Assembly (NCBI GenBank): GCA_021464415.1
Contig: CM038469.1
Span: 970,501-1,034,500 of the forward strand
Origin: Lonicera japonica
Lineage: Eukaryota > Streptophyta > Magnoliopsida > Dipsacales > Caprifoliaceae
DNA: 64,000 nt
Direction: 5' to 3'
In this document: piece by piece, positions 10,307 through 22,200 of the stretch
How positions within the stretch are numbered: the stretch's first letter is position 1
Layout: every line of letters begins with the position of its first letter
Made by a program: the position numbers and the translations under genes
Notes under the pieces: generated by a model
Told to the model about the DNA's origin: nothing
The model's input: only the letters and a program-made list of their open reading frames with translations
The model's database searches: none

Positions 10307-11843
10307 ATGCCTTCTCGTCACAACACCGAGCTATCGATCGATTTAACCAAGGTCAACAATACTGAGGATAACCATGATGAAGCATCTCGTGCAGCGGATC
10401 CGCCGCCTGGTTCCGTTCTCCCACAAACCGAGGGTGGCACCTTAACCCTTGAATACCTCTACCATTTAATCCAGGACCTGACCCAGTTTATAGCCATCAT
10501 AAAGAATCACCAAACTGCCGCCCAAGCTCATCTGGACACCCTAATCGCTACCAGAATACGAGCTGAATCAAACCAACCCAATCCAAATCCATACCCAACT
10601 GAAGAAAACCAAACCCGAGGCCCAGTAGCTACGCCTAACATCCACCTCCCAGTTCATACCAACATCAACCCCCCCTCTTGTGGTCCCTGCCAACGTCGAT
10701 ATACCACTAGTGCAAGATCCCGAAGCCACCCGGCTGAACCCTGAACATAACCAACCCCTTCAAAACCACAATCCTCAAGCCATCCCCGATAAAGATCTAA
10801 ACCAGGGCCGATACCCCGAAACCGTAATCGATCAGGCTGAAGAGAATGAGGCAATTAACACACTTAAGGATCAGATGAAAGCTCTAAACCAGAGAGTGGC
10901 TGAAAAGGCTGATGACATCGTCGATCTTCAAAACCTATCTCTTTACCCAGATGCCCGTTTGCCTATTGGTTTCAAAATCCCTCACATTGAGAAGTTCTCT
11001 GGGAATACTCCACCTCACCTGCACCTCAGAGCCTATGTTCGAACCATGCAATTATACGGATTGAAAGATGATCATTTGTCCTTAAGTTTCCATCAGTCTC
11101 TCACCGGATCAGCCCACAGTTGGTTTTTGAGTTTAGAGAAGTACCGAGTAGCCGATTGGAAAAGTATAGTGAAAGAGTTCATGGAACATTATAAGTCCAA
11201 CGAAGAACTCAAAGTCACCCGTAAGAATCTCGAGATGACAAAACAGAGAAAAGACGAGAATGTTAGTGACTTCATCACTCGCTGGAGAGAGTTAGCATCC
11301 CAATTGGTCGACAGGATCCCCGAGGAAGAGCAGTTGGGGATAATTGTCAAGAACTTCAAACCCGAGATCCGAAGTGGCATGGGTCACCAATACTTTGAGC
11401 GATATAAGGCCTTAATGCATGTAGCTAATGAGACCGAGGAAGAACTTGCCCAAGTTGCTGAGGCTAAGAAAACCTCTTCTCAATATGAGAAGATCACCCC
11501 AGCCATCAATCAAGTACAATCTTACCAAAGCTCGAATCCTCATCAACAAATCAGCTTCTATTATCCATGACAACAAGGGCCGAAAAAAAGTAACAGTAAA
11601 AAGAAGCATCGTCTCTTTTCATGCCTATCGACTTCACTAAGTCAAACTTTAGCCACGCTACAAGCTGAGGGTATGCTGCAACCGCTAGCTCCTCGTATAC
11701 CCCCCAACCCAGCCCCCCATGGCTGGAATGCCAATAAACGCTGCGCTTACCACTAAGGATTATGACATAACACTGATAATTGTTGCGTCCTGAAGCATGC
11801 CATCCAAGATTTGATCGACGCCAAGAAGATTATCCTTCCTTGA
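10307..11843 (+). pseudogene. Ty3/gypsy (Tat-type) gag polyprotein, frameshifted
   Basis: The first ORF starts MPSRHNTELSIDLTKVNN. A frame change at the C run near 10669-10675 moves the reading into the second ORF (to 11570). That ORF carries the retrotransposon gag (capsid) domain: IPHIEKFSGNTPPHLHLRAY, LYGLKDDHLSLSFHQSLTGS, HSWFLSLEKY, EFMEHYKSNEEL, TRKNLEMTKQRKDENVSDF and FITRWRELASQLVDRIPEEE. After stop 11568-11570, another frame shows a degraded tail (KRCAYH, then NTDNCC-LKHAIQDLIDAKK) like the C-terminal Cys/His motif of such gags, ending at about 11843. The capsid assembles the virus-like particle. No pol follows. The homopolymer frameshift could be a sequencing error, but the other stops suggest real decay. 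Confidence 0.8.
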
Positions 11844-12126
11844 TGAAAAAATCCTTAAATAGAGGCAGCAACATTAATTTAATTTACTTGAAGAATCCTA
11901 GAGATAAGGAGAATTGAGAGAGAAAGGGGGTGAAATTGTAAGGGTTAAGGGTAGAATGAGAAATTATTATTTTTACCAATGTACCCATTCATTTCATTAA
12001 TAAAATCAATCATTTTTTTTCAAGTATCCTAATTCATGTCTGCCTCTGCTTAAACTCAATCCATAAACAATATTCTCGAAAGAACATGAGAAAATTGAAA
12101 AGCGTGCTGAGGGTGCAAGGGGCATA

Positions 12127-12498
12127 CACTGAGAGTGCCAAGGGTATATGCATTGAGGGTATTGACGAGAAGACCTGAGCAGCTCCTCAAAGACTAGAAT
12201 TTCCATCATCATTCACATACACTGGGGGTGTCAAGGTTATTGGTACTGAGAGTATCGACAAGCAAACTCGAGCAGTTCCTCAAAGACTAGCATTTCTATC
12301 AGCATTCGTAAACACTGAGGGTGCATAGGGTATATGCACTAAAGGTTTCGACAAGAAGACCAGAACAGCTCCCCGAAGACTAGCCTCACCATCATCATTC
12401 ACACATATTGAAGGTGGCGAGGGTCCATCTACTGAGGGTATCGACAAAAAGACCCAAACAACTCCCCTAAGACTACCCTCTCCATTTATCATTTGCGC
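12127..12498. repeat. 93-bp tandem repeat, four units
   Basis: Units start at 12127, 12220, 12313 and 12406, an exact 93-bp spacing, each opening with CACTGAGGGTG-like sequence and carrying CTCCTCAAAGACTAG in the middle. 93 is a multiple of three, so open frames persist on either strand, but I see no sign of coding use. It lies in the 3' non-coding part of the Ty3/gypsy element. Confidence 0.85.
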
Positions 12499-13140
12499 TG
12501 AGGGTAGCTTAACCCACACCATCACAACCCCATAGTCGTCTTATCAGCAGAATCAAAAATTCTACATCTGAAGAATATCTGTAAGCCTCCTGAGATTGAG
12601 GGTAAGAGCAAAAAGCAGTAAGACACACGGACTCGAAGAAGATAGCAACATGTCAAAGATGGAAGCATGACGCAAGATCAGCAAAATCTCAAGTCGGCAG
12701 CACTCCATTTCTCTTATCACCTTACACTCACTCACAAATTGACCGAAAATCAACATTTGTCTTTCACTATTGCTATGTTCTCGAAAAATTATCGGTCTTA
12801 CATGCATGCATCTACATTTAGGTAATTTTAAGTAGCGTAATATACTCCATAAATCAGGCAACTCAAGATTCGAAACCTTTTCAAAATCAAGTTTTTAAAA
12901 TGTTGGTGCGATGATTTAAAAAGTAAGCGAATACTTAAAATGTAGGGAAGCATGGCACAAGCATTTGCATAATGCACACACATGAACACTTGCATAAGTG
13001 TACCGCGCACCAGTCCAAGAATACATAGGCACTAAGCTTCATGGCCTACCAGACAGGCTTCACCACCGCATCCTGGGATATACCTCGATGATTAGTCACA
13101 CCACCATCACCAACCAGATCGTCATGATAAGATCACATGC

Positions 13141-13590
13141 CTTCCTAGAGAGGCAAGTCACTTTGTAAGCCCTCCCAGAAAGGCAAATCACTCCACATGT
13201 CCTCCCAAAAAGGCAAAACACAATCACATGTCCTCCTAAAGAGTCAAATCACATCACAAATCCTCCCAGAGAGGCAAATCACTTCACAAGCCCTTTGTAC
13301 AGGCAAATCAAATCCAAAGCCCTTTCTATAGGCACAAATCCAAGCCTTTTCTACAGGCACCAGTCAAATCCCAAGCTTTTTCTACAGGCACCATTCCAAA
13401 GCCCTTTCTACAGACACCAATCCAAGCCCTTTCTACAGGCCAATCCAAAGCCCTTTTCACAAGCACCAATTCAAAGCCCTTTCTATAGGCACCAATCTAA
13501 TCCAAGCCCCTTTTACAGGCACCAACCCAAGTCCTTTTCACAGGCACATACTAAAGCCCTTCTTACAGGCAAACTCAAGCCCTCTCCAAA
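13141..13590. repeat. Irregular 23-31-bp tandem array, about 16 units
   Basis: Early units read CCTCCCAGAGAGGCAAATCA; later ones drift to CCCTTTCTACAGGCACCAA. Spacing varies between units. This is the second array of the 3' region. The ORF covering it is a by-product. Confidence 0.8.
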
Positions 13591-14654
13591 ACCAAAATGC
13601 CCCTTTGAGAGGATATCAGAGAAAGATAGAGAGAAAGACTGGAATGAGAAAATTTCGTAAAAAATACAAGGAACAAGCCCCCACAAAAAAGACTTTTGGC
13701 CTAGCTTCTTCTCACCCAAGAAGTCTTCAAGATACTCTCCCAAAGGTTCTTGGACCGAAAATCACAAACACAGCACGACGATGTCAAATGCGAACTTCCA
13801 ATGTAAACATTCTCAAAATCGCAAGGACGATGATGCTCAGAAAACCTGACAAAGTGAGAGAAAAAAAGTGGGTACAAGAAAGAATTGAAAGAGTAGAAAA
13901 GAAGATAAATCCCACAGTGCCAAAGGAAAAGAATATTGAAAAAAAAAATAATAATATGGCAGCGAGAGCCACACCAAGAGTGATAGCTAGGCTAAAAAGC
14001 CCAGAGCTACATCTTGGGTGAGGAAGGTTGCTGACCTTGCAAAAAAAAAAGCTGCATCAAAAAGCTTTCAATCAATCAAGGAGGAATAAGGGCAGCGAAC
14101 AGAAAATGATGCAGGCACAAAAAAATTATTCTCTCGCAAAGTCAGGAAACAATAAGCAGAATCGCACCCTAGTGATAAGAGAAAAAAATGCCACAGAAGC
14201 TGAGCAAGAGGCAAAGTCCAAAATTCATACACAAGGTTCGAGAACAAAGAGAAGAGAGAACGTAACTCAATCATTTCTCAAGAAGAAAGAGGCCCGCCAA
14301 AAGTACTTATTTTCAAAAAAAAAAAAAAAAAAAGATCACACCAGAACTCTTTCTCTATGTCTTCTCAGAGACTTTCACCTCCTTAGCATCAACCCTCAGC
14401 CATTATCCTAGCAAGTAGGAATTCTCATTTTCGTAGCAAATCATCAACCCGCACATCATCCATTATCCAAGCCAGTAGGAGTTCTCATATCCTCAGCAGA
14501 TCATCAACTCTCAACATTTATCCTAGCAAGTATGAATTCTTAACTCCCCAGCAGGCCATCAATCATCGTACCATCAATTCTTTGCCAGCATACAATCAAT
14601 CATCATAACCCCAGCAAATATACACCAAAATAGAATCACTGACAGAATAATCCC
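13591..14654. other. A-rich, non-coding 3' region of the Ty3/gypsy element
   Basis: Purine-rich DNA gives long Lys/Arg-rich open frames on + (13605-14411), with poly-A runs near 14321-14338. Near 14396-14600 there are four loose repeats of ATTATCCTAGCAAGTAGGA-like sequence. No conserved domain was seen. Confidence 0.5.
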
Positions 14655-15720
14655 ACACAGTCCGTTAAAGTAGGGGCTCACCCTCTATACGGTTCAGAAG
14701 CACGGCTCATAAGTCCGTTAAAGCAGGGGCTCACCCTCTACACGGTTCACACAGTCCGTTAAAGCAGGGGTTCACCCTCTACACAATTCACAAAGTCCGT
14801 TAAAATAGGGCTCACCCTCTACAAGGTTCACCAGTCCGTTAAAGCAAGGGCTCACCCTCTACACGGTTCACACAGTTCGTTAAAGCAGGGGCTTACCCTC
14901 CACACGGTTCACAAGTCCGTTAAAGCAGGGGCTCACCCTCCACACGGTTCACAAGTCCGTTAAAGCAGGGGCTCATCCTCCACATGATTCACAAGCACGG
15001 TTCACAAGCCCGTTAAGGCAGGGGATCGCCCTCTACACGGTACGCAAGTCCGTTAAGGCAGGGGATCGCCCTCTACAGGGTTCACAAGCCCGTTAAGGCA
15101 GGGGATCGCCCTCTATACGGCTCACAAGCCCGTTAAGGAAGGGGATCACCATCTACACGGCACACAAGCCCGTTAAGGCAGGAGATCGCCCTCTACACGG
15201 CACATAAGCCAGTTAAGGCAAAGGATCACCCTCTACACGACCAACAAGCCCGTTAAGGCAGGGGATCGCCTTCTACACGGTTCACAAGCCCGTTAAAGCA
15301 GGGGATCGCCCTCTACACGACACACAAGCCCATTAAGGCAGAGGATCGCCCTCTACACGGTACGCAAGTCTGTTAAGGCAGAGAATCGCCCTCTACACGG
15401 TACACAAGTAAGGCAAGGGATCGCCCTCTACATGGCTCACAAGCCCGTTAAGGCAGAGGATTGCCCTCTACATAGGTCACAAGCCCGTTAACGCAGGGGA
15501 TCGCCCTCTACACGGCACACAAGCCCGTTAAGGCAGGGGATGCCCTCTACATGGCCAACAAGCTAGTTAAGGTAGGGGATCGCCCTCTACACGGCCCACA
15601 AGCCCGTTAAGGCAGGAAATCGCCCTCTACACGGCCCACAAGCCCGTTAAGGTAGGGGATCGCCCTCTACACGGCTCGCAATCCCGTTAAGGCAGGTGTT
15701 CACCCCCTACGCGAATAACA
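14655..15720. repeat. 39-40-bp tandem array, about 26 units in two subfamilies
   Basis: The proximal units (14655-15000) read CAGTCCGTTAAAGCAGGGG plus CTCACCCTCTACACGGTT. The distal units read CAAGCCCGTTAAGGCAGGGG plus ATCGCCCTCTACACGGCA. Two homogenised blocks show local expansion. There are no unique spacers, so it is not a CRISPR array. It is a plausible seed for a satellite, as reported for Tat 3' UTRs. Confidence 0.92.
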
Positions 15721-15962
15721 CACTTCGCTAAAGCAAGGGGTTCACCCCTCTATATGGATCACACATCACAGCAAGGCACATGATATGTTCCTAAACATCG
15801 CCCATCCATCCCCAAAAGAGAGATAAGCAGCATCGCATGGCATCATTTGCTTTGCATTATTTTTAAAATATCATTGGTGATTCATGCGAGTGCCTCAAAA
15901 TAATGCGTTCTCGTTATCATCCAGGTTTCTTTGCTTCACAAAGAACCCAGGCCGAGAGGGTC

Positions 15963-17447
15963 TGTGAACACCTCATTTTGCGACCCCCGCAAGAATCCTA
16001 ATTTTTAAAGAAATGAACACACATGCATGCCGAGAATTATTAGATGCACACATACTTTGTACATGTGATACAGGTCAAAGAAGAAAGCCGAAAGGACCCC
16101 GGATGAGAAGTTACAGAATTATAGAAAATTACTGGAACCGAAAATCGTCAAAACTCCTGGAAACTTGTGAAAGGATAGTTATGCATTTCGGATCATCCTC
16201 AAACTTTAAGAGTTATTATACATTACCATAAGGAGTAGTATACTCGAAAATCAGATCAATCCGACGGTCGGATCTCCGAAAGTTTAGAAAATCATGAGTT
16301 TGTTTCGGGTGATCAAATGGAGGTCTTCTCAAAGTTAAAATGTTCTAAAATTTGTTCAGTAGATAGTTATTATCATGAGGAAGAACATATTAAAATTTCA
16401 GATTTTTCGGACATGGGATCCTCAAGAATAAATTTGTCTACCTTGCAATTCTGGTCGAAATGTCCTTCGTAGAAAATTAATATAAATATTGGCCTTCCCG
16501 AGTTTTGATCGACCTAAAATTTGGACACAAGATATAAAACAATTTTTAGGGAAAACATATTCAAAATTTAGCATAATCCAACTGCTAGAAGTTCAGTTCT
16601 CGAGGTTGTTGTACGCAAGTACGTTTCCTATGCGGGAACAAACGCTTTGTACCAATTCGAGGAGACTGAGTTCTTCCCGAATTCCGATCGTTTTGAAATT
16701 TTTACAAAGTTTAAGAGACTTATATTGGCAATATATATCCAAAATTCAGCATGATCCAACGGTATTGTTATACGAATGAATCGAAAATCGCTATATATCC
16801 AATCTAACTCATAGATTGCGGTGTGTATGTGATAAATACTCAATTATGAGAGCACTAGTGCCATCTATACCGATTTAATCAATAGACTATGGTATACGAT
16901 CGATCAACTCGCCTTATATTACATCGAATATAAGATTCCACATTGAATCAGTTTCCAAAAAGCCCAATACTTTACAAAATGACTTGTTTCATTGCATCTA
17001 CTATTGTCAAACTCTCTTTTTCAAACCACACACACACATACTTATTTTCAAAATCATGGGCGAACTAGGAAACACATCATTTTCATCTCATCCCCAAAAT
17101 TCTGATTTCTAAGGCAAGCACGAAAATCTGTAAAGTAATAGCAATAGCAAGAAGGAACTGAATTATAACACACGCATATCCTACTCAAGAGACCGAAAGG
17201 GCGAATTGGGTGCCTAACACTTTTTCGATTCGTAACTTAGTCCCCGAACATTTGAATCAACTGGTTTCGCATACATTGTGTATAAGAGGATAATTAGTCC
17301 ATAAATATGTCTTTTTTACACAAACCTTTTTTGTTTGTTTAGTAAAACAAACTGGAGACTCTTATTCTTTTCAAAACCGATTTTCAAAGCAACATCGAAA
17401 TCGCCGTCCACGAGGAAACCTGGGAGTCGAGAACGCGGGTTCTCACA
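15963..17447 (+). repeat. 3' LTR of the Ty3/gypsy element (1,485 bp)
   Basis: It starts TGTGAACACC just after a purine-rich tract and ends GGGTTCTCACA, giving TGTGA...TCACA inverted termini. At 17187-17230 it has GAAAGGGCGAATTGGGTGCC, a sort of motif seen near the 3' end of Tat-type LTRs. Beyond 17447 the PMD tail begins. No partner LTR was recognised upstream of gag. Confidence 0.65.
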
Positions 17448-17936
17448 GTTACCCCCCACCACTACTACTACTACTGCTACTACTGCATCTGCGTTTTCTT
17501 CTCTATTGCCCCTCGGCCTATTACAGTTAGATACGTTATCCTCACCACCACCAGTCAGCTTACCGCAGTCGAGTACGACAGACTTCTCTACACTCCCTAG
17601 CATATACAAGGACTTTGACATGGGACATTATGTGTCTATGTTGACAACAAACTCGTCATTTATTTCACCATTTGTGTCGCATTAGCTTCCACTCGGACTT
17701 TCGCAGTCACCGACACTTACACCCAGGATCATGATGACGGATTGACACAGTTGGGCATACCAGATGTTGTAGATGTATATGTGCTACTTATCGATATAGG
17801 TCGAGGGAGAGGTAGATCGAGGGGTAGGGGTAAGGACAGGGGCAGAGGAAGAGGTGTAAAGGCACATACCCATACAGAGGTCGAGAGGGATGAGAGGCCG
17901 AAGAAGAAATGGAAAAAACCTAGTTGTGGTATTTAG
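17448..17936 (+). pseudogene. PMD (MAIN-like) gene, C-terminal tail displaced by the retroelement
   Basis: Directly after the LTR the frame encodes a Thr/Ser/Pro-rich disordered stretch (SAFSSLLPLGLLQLDTLSSP), then after a frameshift a Gly-Arg repeat (GRGRGRSRGRGKDRGRGRG) and the terminal PSCG peptide before stop 17934-17936. Gly-Arg repeats and a terminal Cys-Gly peptide are usual at the C-terminus of transposon-type PMD proteins. The middle exons of PMD are missing between 9407 and 17448, so the insertion was accompanied or followed by a deletion. Confidence 0.6.
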
Positions 17937-18011
17937 TAGGTTGATTGTTAGTTATTACAGAAAAAATATCATTTCATTACTTGTATCAAATGGTTGTACA
18001 TGGATATTTAT

Positions 18012-18479
18012 TGTAACAACTCGGCACACCGTAGTACGATATTGTCCGCTTTGGACGAGTGCGAACTGCAACCCCTCAGGACCAGTCCATCTACCCCCCT
18101 CACGGCTTTGTTCTTAGCAGGGCTAACCCCCCAAAACACGTCGTACTAGTTAGTGCCCCATATATAGGTCTAAATGTTTCCCCCACTTTTCGATGTGAGA
18201 TTTACATCATCCCCCCTTAAGGGGACCGACGTCCTCATCGGCACACCGTACTCTGTGGGGTCCGCTTTGATACCATTTGTAACGACTCGGCACACCGTAG
18301 TATGATATTATCCGCTTTGGGCGAGTGCAACCTGCAACCCCTCAGGGCCAGTCTATTTACCCCCTTACGGCTTTGTTTTTGGCAGGGCTAACCCCCCAAA
18401 ACGCATCGGAATAGTTAGTGCCAAGTTGCCCCATATATGGGTCTCAATGTTTTTCCCACTTTTTGATGTGAGATTTACA
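18012..18479 (-). mobile_element. Complete TRIM retrotransposon, 468 bp, 5-bp target duplication
   Basis: Two direct repeats of 195 bp (18012-18206) and 202 bp (18278-18479) are LTRs with TGTAAATCTCACATC...GTTACA termini on the minus strand. The interior is only 71 bp. On the minus strand it starts with AA, then TGGTATCAAAGCGGAC (a methionine-tRNA type primer site), and ends with the polypurine tract AAGGGGGGATGA. TTTAT flanks both sides (18007-18011 and 18480-18484). This meets all criteria for a terminal-repeat retrotransposon in miniature, non-coding and dependent on foreign enzymes. It sits between the convergent gene pairs of the MULE. Confidence 0.93.
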
Positions 18480-18879
18480 TTTATTTTACTTAGTTGTATG
18501 ATTTGGTGTGTACATGAACTTAGAATTTTGGTATATATGATAAAAACATACCTCTATAATTATATTTTTTAAAAAATAACAAACATTTTGCATTAAATTA
18601 ATTAAACAAAGGTCGCGGTTACAACATTACGCATAAAGCAAAATAAAACATTAGACATGAAACAAAGTAAAGCATACAAAGACATCAACTTAAACATTAC
18701 AAACTAAAACCAAATATTCATTGAGATTGTCCTTAAGAAATGACCAGTACATTAGATAAGGGAAGTTGACGCATTCTTCCGCCACGTACTTGAGATTGGC
18801 GTGTTCTCTCTGCAGGAAAGAGAAGATAAAATATTATGCATTAAATAATGTAAAAATAAACATCAATAATATTTTAATA
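18480..18879. other. MULE spacer between the convergent gene sets
   Basis: AT-rich, with no ORF or repeat of note. It probably holds transcript ends of the PMD and SANT-like genes. Confidence 0.4.
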
Positions 18880-19272
18880 AAATTTATGGTATGCAAACGT
18901 CAGGTTTTACCATTTCACTGTCAACATCGGCATAGAATTTTTTGGATATTCAGTTACATATTTTGGATGGGGAGTACACCTTTCATTCTCATTGTAAACG
19001 CGGTTAAATTTTTTCACAGCTAGTAGAACCTTTGTCCACAGTTGAGCAAGTTGATCAGGCAACACAACCCTGTCTTTTCACAAGGAGTTATTTTTCTTAG
19101 GTACTTCATTAAAAATTCTGGCCATTTTATCCCATGTTTGCTGGTTATCCCGGTCACACCACTTACCATCATGGGTAACTTGTTTTCAAGCATCACATAG
19201 CAGGATGGTGTCAGGTATTGCGAATCCATCTATGTCTTCAGATGGATTATTATTTGAGCTAGAAGAAGCCAT
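18880..19272 (-). pseudogene. Small SANT/Myb-like ORF of the MULE right arm, decayed
   Basis: From the minus-strand ATG at 19272 the frame reads MASSSSNNNPSEDIDGFAIP, then a region with the spacing of a SANT/Myb-like DNA-binding domain: IPDTILLCDA, QQTWDKMARIFNEV, then QLAQLWTKVLLAVKKFNRVY. In-frame TGA stops after LLCDA and after KNNSL, and a later frameshift, break it. Such small SANT-like proteins occur as accessory ORFs in several plant DNA transposons. It lies downstream of the transposase on the same strand. The identification rests on spacing of Trp and Leu residues only. Confidence 0.45.
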
Positions 19273-19750
19273 TTGTTTGTTGAGAGTGAGTTAAACTTTT
19301 TTTATGAATTTGGTGCTTATATAATCTCCCCCATAGGCGTGCATTGCTGTGACAATGAGATAATAAAACATTGCTATGACAATAAGATAACAGGACACTG
19401 CCCCGCTATGACTGCTATGACAACACGCTGCTATATGACTGAGATGACAAGACTCTGCTATGACAATGAGATAAGAAGACACTGCATTACTATGACAAGA
19501 CACGAGTGATAATTATGATGTCAGTTAGTACACGCTATAAGGTTCAAATAGGCATATCTTATAAATTCAATTTCACCAGACTTAATAAATACAACAACTA
19601 CATAAAATTAAACTCATTATGTAAATTAACATTACATTATAAGTTTTAACATAAAGATCCTAATAACTAATAACCTGGAATCTGCTACATTATCAAATAA
19701 TAAAGTAAAACTACATATCTGATTACGTAACAATGCAATAATTATTTAAT

Positions 19751-22200
19751 CTAATTTCGGGGACACTTGCGGCGATCATGTCCCGCTTCTCCACAAGTCC
19801 CGCAATGGTTGTATCTTCGACAATCACTTACGTCCATCTCATTATGAATACGCCTAGATGGACGACCCTTTTGATGCAACAAGTTTGGATTAAGAATCAA
19901 AACACCTAGAATTGTATTAACCAAATAGCTTTCCCAGTATTCTTTTGGCAAAGCAGGATGCAAAGTAGGAGAATATGTAGCCATACCTCAAGAGTCAAGT
20001 ATTGATTAATTAAGTACTTCGGTTCTAATCTTAATTCAGCACACACCGCCAATACATGTGAACAAGGATACTTATAAATTGTCCACCTCCCACAGCTGCA
20101 CGTGCCTTCCATAATGTTTACATTCTTCACATTTTCTTTGGCTGACATGACAGAGGCAAGTCCCTCCGAGTTGTTATGCCTAAAAATAATATATTTGCCG
20201 ATATCCTTCATGCACTTCGATAATTTCAGTGCCATGAATGGCGTGTGTTCCATCTCTGAATTGTCAAGCCTATATTTTCCCTGCTCACCTCTTTTGCAAA
20301 AATACGTAACAAATGCGATGAAAAATGAGATGCAATGACGCAATAACAGTCAAAGACCTCACTCCAATTAAAACTCCGTTGAAAACCTCTGAGATATTTG
20401 TTGTCTTTATCCCATAACGATGCCCTCCATCTTGAACAAAAGTCCACTTTTCTAGAGGAATTTGGTTTAGCCATCTCCATGATTTTTTTCCTTCGCTCTC
20501 TTGTTGATCATCACACTCTTTGATCATGTCCATGTACTTATTGAATTTCAGCAAGCAGTAAGCAGTTGCAGCCTTTCACATTAGTATATTTAAAGTCTCA
20601 TCTGGTTTACATTTACTTGTGAAGTTACTGCGGACATGTCGCATACAAAACCGATGGTATGTCCTTGGCTCTTGAAATTGTGGGTCGGAATTAATTACAT
20701 AAAGTATGCCCCTGTGCCGATCAGAAAGCAAGCAGATGGCTTCTCGTCCCTTCACGACGTAATGCCAAAGCTGCATGAGAAAAAGTTCCATGTGTCGTGA
20801 CTTTTCACATCGCCGAATCTAATTGCAAGCAAAAATATTCCTTCACTTGCATCCATAGCCATTGCAATAAATAATTTTCCATTGTACTTGCCACGTAGAT
20901 GTGTCGTGTCTACACTTATAACAGGCTGGCAATGCACAAAGCTTTCAATGGACGCACTAAAAGCTCAAAAGTTCTTCTCAAAAATACGATAATGGCCATC
21001 ATACATCTTGCTTTTATACTCGTGGATGGTGCGTGGGTTGTTGTACTTAATTGTGGCAAAATATCTCGGCATAATAGCATAAGACTCTTTCCAATTGCCA
21101 AATAATATTTCAATAGCCTTCCGCTTCGCATTCCATGCTTTCTACTAAGAAATCTTGTAACCATATTGATTCTTAACAAATGCTACGATAACGCCAATCT
21201 TAAGGCCATGGTCAACCTTAATCATGTGTTTTACTCTGCTGGTAATGAATTTGCAGTCAAAATATTTGTGAGTTAGTTCCAAACGATCAAATGTGCATGT
21301 GTGGAGACCCTCGTACTTGGTTATCTCAAACTGGCCATGTTTCTTCTTCCTTTTACAAGCACGAAGCTGAAATTTACACCATCTTTCGTGCAATTTACAC
21401 CTTATTTCCCATGTATCTACCTTTGATTCATCAACAATAAATTCATTTGAATTCTTAATTGCATATTGTTTCACGGTAATCTTTAACTTATCTTTAGTCT
21501 CATAAGTGAGCCCCTTCCGTAATTCATTTTGATCTACCAATTGTTCATTAATTGTCATCTCCTGATCCACATACGTAACAGGAAATTGTTTGTACAATGA
21601 CGGTATGTCTTTCACAACCACCTTAATTTGGTTTGATTGTTCACATTCATCGCTTTCAGTGTCGCTCTCTTCTGTACGATTGTCAGATTTTAAGTTCCAA
21701 TCCGTATCCTCTCCAGTGGAGTCATCATATTCTATACCATCTCCGTACTCAAACACTGGCTCGTCCGGTATGTAATTCTTACGGGTATGGACGCGTGTCC
21801 CAGGAGAAAATTCAAGCTTTTGTGATGGTCGTGAAGTAAAAGGCAAGTTAGAAACATGAGTGTATTGTGTCGATGGTCGTAAACTATATGACGCTGAGGC
21901 TAAAAATTTTTCAGCAAGTAAGAACACATCATAATTCAGATCAACTTTCTCCACATACAAATCGATTGCATTCACAGAGGGAACATTTAAAATTATACCC
22001 ATTAGAAAATGTAATCTTCTGTCATCATTAATTTCATGGAGGAAGAAATTGCAAACATTTATGGTCACAAACAGTGGACATCTACATACAATTTTTAAGG
22101 TGGACGGCAAGAGGTCAACATTCATAACAGAATAAATCATTCTAACTAATTTCGGATATGTCGTACATTCTTTAACGATAATTTTTGTTTTATGCTGCAT
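19751..22200 (-). pseudogene. MuDR-type (MULE) transposase, frameshifted
   Basis: The longest intact part (22200-21145, 351 aa) has the N-terminal region and the MuDR DNA-binding domain (LKITVKQYAIKNSNEFIVDE, WEIRCKLHERWCKF, GLHTCTFDR). After frameshifts the catalytic MULE domain follows near 20990-20600: VISVDTTHLRGKYNGKLFIA with the first Asp, then CLLSDRHRGI with the second. A SWIM zinc finger near 20110-20030 reads CSCGRWTIYKYPCSH. The end has a CCHC knuckle, CGTCGEAGHDRRKC, before stop 19751. The order DBD, catalytic domain, SWIM, zinc knuckle is standard for plant MULE transposases. The frame above 22200 still looks family-like but carries stops, so the original start was probably near 22290. 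Not functional as it stands. Confidence 0.9.

Larger units (their letters stand above)
9440..17447 (+). mobile_element. Pol-less Tat-type Ty3/gypsy element inserted in the PMD gene
   Basis: Order: leader, gag (10307-11843), then directly a long non-coding 3' region with three unrelated tandem arrays (12127-12498, 13141-13590, 14655-15720), a purine-rich tract (GGCCGAGAGGG near 15952) and an LTR at 15963-17447. No protease, reverse transcriptase or integrase similarity was seen between 11.85 and 15.96 kb. Tandem arrays in a hypervariable 3' UTR are a documented property of the Tat lineage (Macas and colleagues). A gag-only layout fits TR-GAG-type non-autonomous elements, or a pol deletion. The left boundary is approximate. 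Confidence 0.6.

Noticed and set aside
13295..14411. Lys/Arg-rich ORFs in the Ty3/gypsy 3' region
   Set aside because: They arise from the 23-31-bp array and A-rich DNA; no domain and no conservation pattern.
14655..15720. CRISPR-like regular array
   Set aside because: The units follow one another without unique spacers, the setting is a plant retroelement, and there are no cas genes.
17335..17447. Start of the 116-aa ORF as a gene start
   Set aside because: The first 113 bp are the end of the LTR; only the part after 17447 belongs to the PMD tail.
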